The notes beneath the pieces were generated by a model. It had not been told where the DNA came from. It saw only the letters and a list, made by a program, of their open reading frames with translations, and made no database searches. From contig MNYL01000210.1 in assembly GCA_001873075.1 (NCBI GenBank), positions 1 through 5,842 of the forward strand: DNA of 5,842 nt, written 5' to 3'. The stretch is from Fibrobacteres bacterium CG2_30_45_31 (GTDB taxonomy: Bacteria > Fibrobacterota > Fibrobacteria > Fibrobacterales > Fibrobacteraceae). Both the position numbers and the translations under genes were made by a program. Numbering within the stretch: position 1 is the stretch's first letter; each line of letters starts with the position of its first letter. Positions 1 to 5,842 of the stretch are shown here, in pieces.

Positions 1-513
1 GGCCGGGCGGACCCACGCACCACCGCATTCTCCCGGAGCATTCGCTCCGCCGCCCCGCTCTCAAAACGAAGCCGCGCAGGACTCATTACAAACAAATTAA
101 CACACTGCAAATACAATCCCACCCCCAACAAACAAACTCTGCAACAACCGCACACTCTCTACTCTCTCCCTCTCTATCCCTCATCGGTCCCGCGCGTCTC
201 CGCCCATACGGGTCACGATCACTCCCGCAACACAACCCGGAACAGAAAATCCAAGCCCAACATATCCACCGGAATCTTTGAAAAGTCTTGCTCAATCTTA
301 CCTGAAAAATCATTTTATACAGACAGTAAACATTTCACATTCACCAAAAACTTTCCGTATCCATTAATCAAGATAAGGATTGGCGAGTCTGGAACGCAAA
401 AGGAACCAACGGGTATTTCTGCACTGTTGCAACAAACCTGGTTCTGAAAATTTGACAGAGAACACCGAAGCCCCGCGCAAAGCACAGAGGTTTCTTTTGA
501 CTAAATTTTTCAC
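1..513. other. Intergenic region upstream of the sensor gene; no supported gene
   Basis: No convincing gene lies here. The first 80 bases are GC-rich and carry a 6-bp hairpin (CGGAGC 34-39 with GCTCCG 44-49, loop ATTC). One + strand frame entering from the left edge ends at TAA 98-100 after 32 Pro/Ala-rich residues, close to where GC content drops, so this could be the tail of an off-window gene; the evidence is weak. Two other + strand frames stay open for 90 to 148 codons, but only because the sequence is pyrimidine- and C-rich and so lacks stop codons; their translations are low-complexity Ser/Thr/Pro/Lys/Gln. From about 310 the sequence becomes AT-rich, as expected of a promoter/leader region. 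A TTGACA lies at 452-457 but has no acceptable -10 box at normal spacing. Confidence 0.5.
81..185 (+). terminator. Possible Rho-dependent termination region (C-rich, G-poor stretch)
   Basis: Only three G residues (107, 141, 150) occur in these 105 bases, while C and A dominate; the end is a polypyrimidine run of CT repeats at about 153-182. A long C-over-G bubble in the transcript is the known hallmark of Rho utilisation (rut) sites, which have no hairpin. The position fits termination of a gene ending near the left edge, possibly at TAA 98-100. That function is inference: no upstream gene is visible, and the tract could also be simple low-complexity DNA. Confidence 0.25.
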
Positions 514-2397
514 ATGGCTGAACGGCTACTGCTGCTCCTGACAACTCTCTTGTTCCTTTCCTGTTCTTCAGAAGAGGCGGAGCGGCATGCCCATCAAGGC
601 GTTATGGATCTCAGGGGAGCCGATCTATCCAAAGAGGCGATCCCCTTAAATGGGGAATGGACTCTGATCTGGAATAATCAGGACACTTTGTATTCCCTGC
701 AACCCTCCAGTTGGACGTCTTTGCAGTACCATGGAAAATTTTTACCCGTGCAAGGCCAGGCCCGTTACGAACTGTTTGTCCTCTTGGACTCTACAGACAC
801 CGAGCCCCTGGTACTTTCCACCAAAGAGATCAATTCAGAAAGCACCCTCTGGGTGAATGGAAAACGCATTCCCGATATCGGAAAAAAACGGCTGAACATT
901 ACACTCAACCCCCAACAAACCGGAATGTACATCCAGATCGATGTTCGCAATAGTTCGGATATCCGTCCCGGGATTCCTTGCCCCGTCTACCTTGGCACGT
1001 TTAGCGCCATGAATATACGAGAGCAACGCTATCTTGGAATTCAAGCTGTTCTGGTGGGTGTTTTTTTGCTGATGAGTGCACTCTATTTTGCCTCCTGGAT
1101 ATTGCGCCGCAAAGAACGGCGTTCCATGCTACTCGCCCTTTATTCCCTGGTCTGGGGAGCTTTCTCATTTTTTCAGGGAGTTGAAGCGAGTCCTCTCGAG
1201 GTGCTGTTTCCAGGAATTCCGACGCTTTGGATTCAAAAAGGCTATCTGTTTGCGGTGATACTCGCGTTTCCCCTGACCAACCGTCTCTGGCTGGAGCTCT
1301 TTCCAACGAAAATTTTGCGCAAGACACTCCCTTTGCTCGATCTCGCGTCTTTGGGCTTTGCCTTGACTCTTTTCCTGCCTGGCCCGATCTGGTGGAAATG
1401 GTTCTTCCTCTATTTGATTGTGGGCAATGTTTACATGCTCATTTTATTGATTGCCGTGATTGCGGCGGTCTGGAAGCGGGTTCCCGATGCGTGGCTTTTT
1501 GGGGTGGGGCTACTGGTATTTTACAGCACTGTCGCCATGGGCACCCTGCATTTCCAGGGAGAATGGGTGGGGGCAGGGGCGCTCGCACTGGTACTCACAG
1601 ACTCTTTTTTACTCACCCGTCGGCGCATACAGGCGTTTGATACGGTGGATACGCAGCGGATAAAACTACTGCGCATGCAACACCTCAAAGAAGAACTGTC
1701 CGGACTGGTTCTGCAACAGCAGCAATCGGAGCGACGCGAAAAACAACTCGCCGCTCTTCTCGACCATCTGGAACAACCCATCCTCGTATTAAACGATGAC
1801 AATACCGTCTGCTACACGAATCAGAGTCTGAATCACTTCTGGGGCCATAACGAATCGCTTCTTGGAAAATCCTGGAGTCAGCTCTGTGTCGAAGAGCGCA
1901 ACATGGAAAATGGCATGGTCGCGTGCCATTTATATCGGGAATGGGGCACAAATTGGATCGCCGTGGCGCAAAAAGTCGACTTGGAAATCGGCAATGAATC
2001 CCTGCTCGCGCTCTTTTTCCAGAATTCCGTGCGTAGTCCCAACCCAAATCCAGAAAACTTTCCCACACCACCCAATAATGCCCTGGACCCTCACCGGCTC
2101 GCCAAGACTATTCTGGAGCAGTCCTTGCAAATCTGGACCCAGTGCACGGGCCTCGACAAAGCAAGTTTCGCGGAAACCTCTTTACTGTGGAAAGTCTACA
2201 TGGATGCCAACGGCTGGCGCCGCACCCCAACCCTCGATAAATACCTGGAGCTTACCAAAATGCCCCGCTTACCAAAATGGCGCAAAGTTCTCGATTCAGC
2301 CGATTTTGTGCTCGCCACCGCCCAGTTCCGCGCCTGGAACGATCCCCAGATCCAAGATCTCAAAGCCCTTCGGGATCAGTTGGAAAAAATTATTTAA
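514..2397 (+). CDS. Membrane sensor protein, 7TMR-DISM type with PAS-like domain and unassigned C-terminal output module
   Basis: This 627-residue protein is probably a signal-sensing receptor of the inner membrane. Residues 1-16 are a hydrophobic leader ending in LFLS before Cys17, a loose lipobox. Residues 30-160 ('MDLRGADL...IPLNGEWTLIW') match the periplasmic galactose-binding-like domain that precedes 7TMR-DISM membrane domains. Seven hydrophobic helices lie near 173-197, 204-223, 243-263, 272-289, 296-320, 325-347 and 351-368. A Gln/Glu/Arg-rich coiled coil (about 371-412) leads to a PAS-like domain (about 411-505, 'QPILVLNDDNTVCYTNQSLNHFWG'-like). A Pro/Asn linker (505-522) precedes a helical C-terminal module (523-627) with W559, TLDKYL (573-578), W589 and 'ADFVLA'. 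No H-box, ATPase motifs, GGDEF or cyclase domain is present, so the output is unknown. The start is fixed: the same frame has a stop at 502-504, and ATG 514 is the first Met after it. There is no Shine-Dalgarno; the leader is AT-rich. Architecture is secure; ligand and target are unknown. Confidence 0.88.
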   Translation: MAERLLLLLTTLLFLSCSSEEAERHAHQGVMDLRGADLSKEAIPLNGEWTLIWNNQDTLYSLQPSSWTSLQYHGKFLPVQGQARYELFVLLDSTDTEPLVLSTKEINSESTLWVNGKRIPDIGKKRLNITLNPQQTGMYIQIDVRNSSDIRPGIPCPVYLGTFSAMNIREQRYLGIQAVLVGVFLLMSALYFASWILRRKERRSMLLALYSLVWGAFSFFQGVEASPLEVLFPGIPTLWIQKGYLFAVILAFPLTNRLWLELFPTKILRKTLPLLDLASLGFALTLFLPGPIWWKWFFLYLIVGNVYMLILLIAVIAAVWKRVPDAWLFGVGLLVFYSTVAMGTLHFQGEWVGAGALALVLTDSFLLTRRRIQAFDTVDTQRIKLLRMQHLKEELSGLVLQQQQSERREKQLAALLDHLEQPILVLNDDNTVCYTNQSLNHFWGHNESLLGKSWSQLCVEERNMENGMVACHLYREWGTNWIAVAQKVDLEIGNESLLALFFQNSVRSPNPNPENFPTPPNNALDPHRLAKTILEQSLQIWTQCTGLDKASFAETSLLWKVYMDANGWRRTPTLDKYLELTKMPRLPKWRKVLDSADFVLATAQFRAWNDPQIQDLKALRDQLEKII

Positions 2398-2408
2398 TCC
2401 CATTTTTA

Positions 2409-2504
2409 GGGCGTTCCCCGGCCATGCCGGGTCGGGGTGGCTCTGGGCTACCCTTCGGTCGGTCCCTACGGGACGGCCTGCGGCCCCCTCCGCCTCCCTA
2501 ACGC
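2409..2504. repeat. GC-rich structured intergenic element with GGGCGTT...CTAACGC ends
   Basis: This 96-base block is far more GC-rich than its flanks and is bounded by short complementary ends, GCGTT (2411-2415) and AACGC (2500-2504). Inside are two hairpins: CCCGGC-CAT-GCCGGG (2417-2431), and GTCCC-TAC-GGGAC (2462-2474), whose stem extends through GGTC (2457-2460) with GGCC (2475-2478) around a bulged G2461. An alternative GGCC-TGC-GGCC stem (2475-2485) competes with the second. From memory, abundant dispersed intergenic elements in Bacteroidota and relatives share the GGGCGTT...GGGTCGGG...CTAACGC pattern; I could not check this. It may be a non-autonomous repeat (REP/MITE-like) or a structured RNA. 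Only one copy is visible here, so 'repeat' is inferred. Confidence 0.5.
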
Positions 2505-2510
2505 AAAGTC

Positions 2511-2528
2511 GCGAATTTATGCGAATTT
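2511..2528. repeat. Tandem direct repeat GCGAATTT, period 10
   Basis: GCGAATTT occurs at 2511-2518 and again at 2521-2528, separated by AT. The 10-base period places both copies on the same face of the helix, which suits a regulator-binding site, and it lies about 100 bases before the surface-protein start codon. It may equally be the fringe of the adjacent GC-rich element. The repeat is seen directly; any function is inferred. Confidence 0.3.
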
Positions 2529-2544
2529 CCCCATTTTATCGGTT

Positions 2545-2593
2545 TTGACAGTAGAAAAAAGGGGCTAAATCCAGATTGCTCCTACTACTTTTG
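2545..2593 (+). promoter_or_regulatory. Weak promoter-like boxes upstream of the surface-protein gene
   Basis: Two alternatives are visible. TACTTTTG at 2586-2593 matches the Bacteroidota -7 consensus TAnnTTTG and lies 33 bases before ATG 2627, but no TTG-type -33 box sits at the usual distance. TTGACA at 2545-2550 is a perfect sigma70 -35 box, but its best -10 (TAAATC, 2566-2571) is poor and the spacer is only 15 bases. Neither is complete, so the promoter is tentative. Confidence 0.25.
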
Positions 2594-2626
2594 TCCCATT
2601 TTATATCAAGTAACTGGACGTGCACA

Positions 2627-4798
2627 ATGACATCAAAATCTGTAAGCCTGCTGGTTCTCTTCCTCTCTTTCATCGCCAATGCCGACAACGCCACCCCACA
2701 AGGAGTTGCTCCTTCAGGAGCAGGCACGAACGCCGATCCCTACCAGATTGATTCGCTTCCCAATTTATTGTGGTTATCCACCAACAATACGGTCTGGAGT
2801 GCTGGAAACGAATTCAGGCTCATGAAGGACATCGACGCTTCGGACACCAAGAATTGGAATTCCGATAGCGGGTTCACGCCCATTGGCGATAAAACAACTT
2901 CATTTGGTGGTATTTTCCATGGAAATGGCAAGGTGATTACCGGACTTACGATCAATCGCCCGGGCATGGATTCTCTCGGATTCTTTGGGAGGATAGACAC
3001 AACGGGCACAGTGGATAGCCTTCGCCTGCAAGGTGCCAATGTGTTGGGACGGACATACTTAGGAACTCTCTTTGGATCCAATCGAGGAACAATCACCCAT
3101 AGCTTTGTGACATCAAGTGCCGTGACATCCGCTGATTCTGTGCAAATAAGCATAGGCGTATTGGGTGGCTATAACACGGGCGCAATCAGCAACAGTTACG
3201 CCAGCGGGGCTGCATCGGCAACCGGACTCAAATCGGGTGTACTTGCTGTCGCAGGAGGCTTGGTCGCGTTCAATTCTGGAACCATTTCCAAGAGCTATAG
3301 CATGGGTTCTGTCACGGTTTCCGCTATAAGTAACAATGCGGATGTAGGCGGCATGATTGGATTCAATTCTGGAGTTGTCAGTCACTGTTTTTCAATGGAT
3401 ACGCTCACGGTAACGGCGAGCTCCTCCTTTGCGATTGCAGGTGGGATTACCGCTTGGAATCAAGCCAATGGCAAAATCAGCAACAGCTACGCCGCTGGAC
3501 CGATCTATACAAATGGAGAGTCCAATGCTGCAGGGGGAATTGCTGGAATCACTCAAAGCACCAGTTCCATTGACAGTAGCTATGCCGTGGGGCTACTCAC
3601 TTCAAGTGGGAGCACAAACTATATCGGTGGATTGACGGGATATTCCATGGGCGGTACCTTGAATGCCGTTTATTGGGATACACAAACTACAGGGCAAACG
3701 AATGGGTTTGGGATGGGTTCTGGTAGCCAGCCTTCTGGTGGCTTGTCCACTGCGGCAATGATGACTTCGGCAAGCTTCAGCAATTTGGATCTAACCAACA
3801 TCTGGATGATTTATGAAGGCCACACCTATCCCTTGCTTCGTGAGTTTATGACCCCGACCATTATCACTGCCATTGATACCACTAAGATTTATGATGGAAA
3901 TGCGTTTGCGGATGGCAATGGTGTTCACGGATCCATTGCAGCAATGGATAGTCTGATCAAAGGAACGCCGAATTATAGTGGATCGAGCCAGGGCGCGACC
4001 GATGCTGGAGATTATACGATTTCAGTCGATGGTCTTTGGTCCACTCAGCTGGGTTACCTGATCACAGATTATGCAGATGGTGTTTTGCATATAACCACGA
4101 GACCCATCACCATTTCAGGCGTGACCGCAAACGATAAGGTCTATGACGGCACCACTGATGCAACTTTGAGCGGGGGCGTATTCGTGGATACCATCGTTGG
4201 CGATGCCTTGACTCTCGTGAAAGGAACCGGCTTTTTTGACAACAAGAACGCGGGTACCTCAAAGTCTGTGACCGCCAGTGGCTACTCCATTGAAGGCGCC
4301 GATGCTACCAACTACACCCTGAGTGCGCAACCTACTGGCCTCACCGCCGACATCACTCCATATCCGATCACCGTCACCGCTAATACAATGTCCAAAACCA
4401 TTGGGGACACCGACCCGGTATTCACTTACACCGCCACATCTCTGTTCGATGACGATTCATTTACTGGAGTGCTAACTCGCGAAACGGGAGACACCGCTGG
4501 CACCTATTCGATTCTCCAAGGCACTTTAAGCGCAGGGAAGAACTATAAAATCACCTATGTGGGAGCTGATTTCGAAATTACTGAGCCTCCAACTATCATC
4601 AATCCTATTGCGGCACCAGCCTACACAGGGCGCGTCCAAACAACGATTTTCAATCTCCAGGGTCAACTGGTGTGGTCTGGAATTTTAAATGTGACTGAGG
4701 GTCGATTTACCTTGCCAGAAAGCATTGGTGCCGGGAGGTGGGTCGTAAAAATGCGCATGGGCCATTCGACAAAAATCCTAAATCAACTGGTTCAGTAG
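2627..4798 (+). CDS. Exported GLUG/YDG/MBG-repeat surface protein with T9SS-like C-terminal tail
   Basis: This 723-residue protein is probably secreted or surface-attached. Residues 1-19 form a signal peptide (MTSKSVSLLVLFLSFIANA, cleavage before DNA). 'GAGTNADPYQI...FRLMKDIDA...TPIGD' is the usual N-terminal lead-in of GLUG-motif proteins. Seven repeat turns of the I-S-x-S-Y-x-x-G type begin at residues 156, 187, 220, 251, 284, 315 and 345, alternating with GG-hydrophobic-x-G turns; the block ends with 'YWDTQTTG' and 'IWMIYEGHTYPLLREF' (to about 405), typical of this family. Three beta modules follow: YDG-like (409-490), YDG (492-577, 'DKVYDGTTDATLSGG') and MBG_2-like (579-652). Residues 668-723 ('FNLQGQLVWSG...GAGRWVVKM') resemble a T9SS type A sorting domain. 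Role is likely adhesion or a passive surface structure; no catalytic motif is visible. ATG 2627 is chosen because it opens directly on the signal peptide; a TTG at 2576 in frame would add an implausible 17 residues. Shine-Dalgarno is absent. Confidence 0.88.
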   Translation: MTSKSVSLLVLFLSFIANADNATPQGVAPSGAGTNADPYQIDSLPNLLWLSTNNTVWSAGNEFRLMKDIDASDTKNWNSDSGFTPIGDKTTSFGGIFHGNGKVITGLTINRPGMDSLGFFGRIDTTGTVDSLRLQGANVLGRTYLGTLFGSNRGTITHSFVTSSAVTSADSVQISIGVLGGYNTGAISNSYASGAASATGLKSGVLAVAGGLVAFNSGTISKSYSMGSVTVSAISNNADVGGMIGFNSGVVSHCFSMDTLTVTASSSFAIAGGITAWNQANGKISNSYAAGPIYTNGESNAAGGIAGITQSTSSIDSSYAVGLLTSSGSTNYIGGLTGYSMGGTLNAVYWDTQTTGQTNGFGMGSGSQPSGGLSTAAMMTSASFSNLDLTNIWMIYEGHTYPLLREFMTPTIITAIDTTKIYDGNAFADGNGVHGSIAAMDSLIKGTPNYSGSSQGATDAGDYTISVDGLWSTQLGYLITDYADGVLHITTRPITISGVTANDKVYDGTTDATLSGGVFVDTIVGDALTLVKGTGFFDNKNAGTSKSVTASGYSIEGADATNYTLSAQPTGLTADITPYPITVTANTMSKTIGDTDPVFTYTATSLFDDDSFTGVLTRETGDTAGTYSILQGTLSAGKNYKITYVGADFEITEPPTIINPIAAPAYTGRVQTTIFNLQGQLVWSGILNVTEGRFTLPESIGAGRWVVKMRMGHSTKILNQLVQ

Positions 4799-4851
4799 TC
4801 TCTATAGAAAAGAGATTTATTTTACATGCAATAGGAATACAAAGGTTTTTC

Positions 4852-4873
4852 AGGGGCTTTTATTAAAGCCCCT
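4852..4873. terminator. Hairpin after the surface-protein gene, probable terminator
   Basis: AGGGGCTTT (4852-4860), loop TATT, AAAGCCCCT (4865-4873) form a perfect 9-bp stem beginning 53 bases after the stop codon of the surface-protein gene. No T-run follows on the + strand, and none on the - strand beyond the stem's own AAA/TTT, so it is not a textbook intrinsic terminator. It may still end transcription or protect the mRNA 3' end. Confidence 0.5.
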
Positions 4874-5521
4874 CCGATAAAGCCGTTCCCCCTGCTTTTG
4901 CTTACCATCAGCATTTAGTATCGATTGTTCAAAAACTGGACAAGGCCTATGTGGTAATCATCAATCCTTCTTACACGGGCACGGATTCCGTCCTAGTCAC
5001 TGATCAGCCGCTCACATCGCCAATCAAACCACTTCATTTTGTGACTATGGCCATTACGGATGACTTTATTTATACCTATTCTACAAGAATTTGAATGTCA
5101 GGAAATTATGATGAGGATACTCTCAGCAATGTGAAATTTACTGAAACCCGCCAACACATCGCCAATCAGTATGAAGACTACATAAATCTGGATAATGACG
5201 GATGAAATGATACTACGATGAAAGAAACCATATACAAATATGAAAACAAAAATCTGATCTTGGGCACATTTTTTTAGATCCCGTTCCTGTTACTTCGATA
5301 AGCTTGGGTTATACTTGCGCCACAAATCAAGAAATTCAGCCATGATTTTGTCTCCTATGGAAAGGGATAACGGATACACTCACCCCATATACCGAAGCGG
5401 TTGCAAGTAGCATCACTTGGGCGAATGCCACTTCCATGACATTCACCAGCGAGACAAAACCGTAACTTATGTGACATCTTTGACACAAAAGATCATTGTT
5501 TTAAGAACCTTTTTGTACTAA
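4867..5521 (+). pseudogene. Decayed gene remnant of unknown family, several stops and frame changes
   Basis: Protein-like sequence can be followed through three frames. Frame A runs from 4867, including 'SIVQKLDKAYVVIINPSYTG' and 'ITDDFIYTYSTRI', through TGA 5092-5094, on with 'MSGNYDEDTLSNVKF' and 'YEDYINLDNDG', through TGA 5203-5205, then 'NDTTMKETIYKYENKNLIL', to TAG 5275-5277. At the T7 tract 5269-5275 the sense moves to frame B ('DPVPVTSISLGYTCATNQEI'), crosses TGA 5343-5345 and continues with 'TPYTEAVASSITWANATSM' to TAA 5463-5465. Around 5457-5461 (AAAACC) it moves to frame C ('TVTYVTSLTQKIIVLR') and ends at TAA 5519-5521. All three internal TGA codons are one G-to-A change from TGG (Trp). 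No start codon is visible, so the 5' end is lost, apparently at the preceding hairpin. I do not recognise the family. The composition is more AT-rich than the intact genes. Chance open frames in noncoding DNA are the alternative. Confidence 0.5.
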
Positions 5522-5551
5522 GTAATCTTCGTCTTCAATGCCGCAAAATCT

Positions 5552-5581
5552 TTTACATCTTTTCTTGGAATGGACTATATT
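5552..5581 (+). promoter_or_regulatory. Candidate sigma70-type promoter for pyk
   Basis: TTTACA (5552-5557) and TATATT (5576-5581) each match five of six consensus bases of -35 and -10 boxes, with an 18-base spacer. Transcription would start about 40 bases before the pyruvate kinase ATG. The setting is AT-rich and free of coding signal. It is the best promoter in the window, but such matches arise by chance in AT-rich DNA, and if the host is Bacteroidota its main sigma factor prefers a different consensus. Confidence 0.35.
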
Positions 5582-5613
5582 TCACGTCATTACTTGAAAT
5601 AAACTTCACCGAA

Positions 5614-5627
5614 AAGGTCGGTACCTT
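5614..5627 (+). promoter_or_regulatory. Ribosome-binding site of pyk inside a short hairpin
   Basis: AAAGG (5613-5617) lies 10 bases before ATG 5628 and is the only Shine-Dalgarno-like sequence before any of the three genes. It forms part of a perfect inverted repeat, AAGGT (5614-5618) with ACCTT (5623-5627), loop CGGT, ending directly at the ATG. The stem could partly hide the site; at 5 bp it would be weak. Confidence 0.35.
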
Positions 5628-5842
5628 ATGCTCAGATACTATCGCACTCACACCAAGATTGTGGCAACCTTAGGCCCTGCTTCCTCTGATAAAAACGTCA
5701 TGGCAAGAATGATCAAGGAAGGTGTCAATGTCTTCCGGCTAAATTTTTCCCATTCCAACAAAGAAGAACATCTCAAAAACATTAATCAGATCAAAGCTCT
5801 CAATCAGGAACTCGGCACCCACATATCCATCCTCGCCGATTT
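5628..5842 (+). CDS. pyk: Pyruvate kinase, N-terminal part (runs off the right edge)
   Basis: Pyruvate kinase transfers phosphate from phosphoenolpyruvate to ADP in the last step of glycolysis, in the cytoplasm. The 71 complete codons visible start MLRYYRTHTKIVATLGPASS and contain three family hallmarks: KIVATLGPAS (10-19) at the start of the barrel domain; RLNFSH (37-42), in which R37 corresponds to a substrate-binding Arg and N39 and S41 to monovalent-cation ligands; and ILAD (68-71), where D71 aligns with the cation-ligand Asp at the usual 'LLDTKGP/ADLQGPK' motif. About 400 or more residues should follow off the window. The style (KIVATLGPASS, ISILADL) is that of Bacteroidota-type enzymes as I remember them. 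ATG 5628 is supported by the AAAGG sequence 10 bases upstream and by the usual short N-terminus before KIVATLGPAS. It sits behind a gene remnant and probably has its own promoter. Confidence 0.95.
   Translation, partial: MLRYYRTHTKIVATLGPASSDKNVMARMIKEGVNVFRLNFSHSNKEEHLKNINQIKALNQELGTHISILAD

Larger units (their letters stand above)
2398..2626. other. Intergenic region between the sensor and surface-protein genes
   Basis: This 229-base gap contains a structured GC-rich element (2409-2504), a short tandem repeat (2511-2528) and weak promoter-like boxes before the next gene. No reading frame in it looks coding. No simple hairpin with a U-run follows the sensor gene; the GC-rich element is the only strong structure that could slow or end transcription there. 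Confidence 0.6.

Noticed and set aside
86..313. 75-residue reading frame on the - strand
   Set aside because: Its Cys/Trp/Arg-rich translation reflects the G-rich complement of the low-G tract; there is no recognisable domain or ribosome-binding site.
1..447. Long + strand open frame entering from the left edge
   Set aside because: It stays open only because the C/T/A composition avoids stop codons; the product is low-complexity Ser/Thr/Pro/Lys, and another frame is open over much of the same span.
2409..2504. Integron attC site
   Set aside because: The GTT/AAC ends are in the opposite arrangement to attC (which has AAC at the 5' end and GTT at the 3' end), and no integrase or gene cassettes are visible.
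1862..2548. 228-residue + strand frame overlapping the sensor's 3' end
   Set aside because: It lies in an alternative frame of the PAS and output coding region and runs on into the structured element; its Pro/Ser/Lys-rich translation has no domain character.
2576..2626. Earlier TTG start for the surface protein
   Set aside because: It would put 17 extra residues, including Trp and Cys, before a complete signal peptide; ATG 2627 is the natural start.
3113..3385. - strand frame inside the repeat block
   Set aside because: It is an antisense shadow of the periodic GLUG coding sequence and has no independent support.
3092..3690. CRISPR-like periodic repeats
   Set aside because: The 93/99-base periodicity is of degenerate codons for protein repeats, not identical DNA repeats separated by unique spacers.
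5092..5345. TGA read as tryptophan (code reassignment) to join the fragments before pyk
   Set aside because: The intact genes use TGG for all their Trp residues and have no in-frame TGA over more than 1300 codons, and the remnant also needs two frame changes and contains TAG and TAA stops. Pseudogene decay explains it better.

Overview
The window most likely comes from a Gram-negative bacterium of the Fibrobacterota-Chlorobiota-Bacteroidota (FCB) group. The evidence is a large exported GLUG/YDG/MBG-repeat protein with a type IX secretion (T9SS)-like C-terminal tail, a pyruvate kinase N-terminus of the 'KIVATLGPAS ... RLNFSH ... ILAD' type, start codons with little or no Shine-Dalgarno sequence, and a GC-rich structured intergenic element with GGGCGTT...CTAACGC ends. 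I cannot choose between Fibrobacterota and Bacteroidota from this sequence. The genetic code is standard: the long genes read tryptophan as TGG and contain no in-frame TGA.

Layout. Positions 1-513 hold no gene I can support. They include a GC-rich left edge and a striking 105-base stretch with only three G residues (81-185), which could be a Rho-loading site behind a gene lying off the left edge. Positions 514-2397 (+) encode a 627-residue membrane sensor: possible lipoprotein signal, periplasmic ligand-binding domain, seven membrane helices (7TMR-DISM architecture), coiled coil, PAS-like domain, and a C-terminal module of about 105 residues that is neither a histidine kinase nor a cyclase. 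A 96-base structured interspersed element (2409-2504) and a short tandem GCGAATTT repeat follow. Positions 2627-4798 (+) encode a 723-residue exported protein: signal peptide, seven GLUG-like turns spaced 31/33/31/33/31/30 residues, three YDG/MBG-type beta domains, and a T9SS-like sorting tail. A 9-bp hairpin (4852-4873) follows it.

Positions 4867-5521 look like the remnant of a dead gene. Protein-like sequence runs through two in-frame TGA codons, changes frame at a T7 tract, meets a third TGA, and changes frame again. Positions 5628-5842 are the 5' end of pyruvate kinase (pyk), running off the right edge, with a plausible sigma70-type promoter and a small hairpin over its ribosome-binding site.

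All supported genes are on the + strand, but the gaps are long (229 and 829 bases) and each contains a structured element. I read them as separate transcription units rather than an operon, with no evident functional link between sensor, surface protein and pyruvate kinase. The most interesting items are the sensor's unassigned output module, the regular repeat geometry of the surface protein, and the decayed gene in front of pyk.
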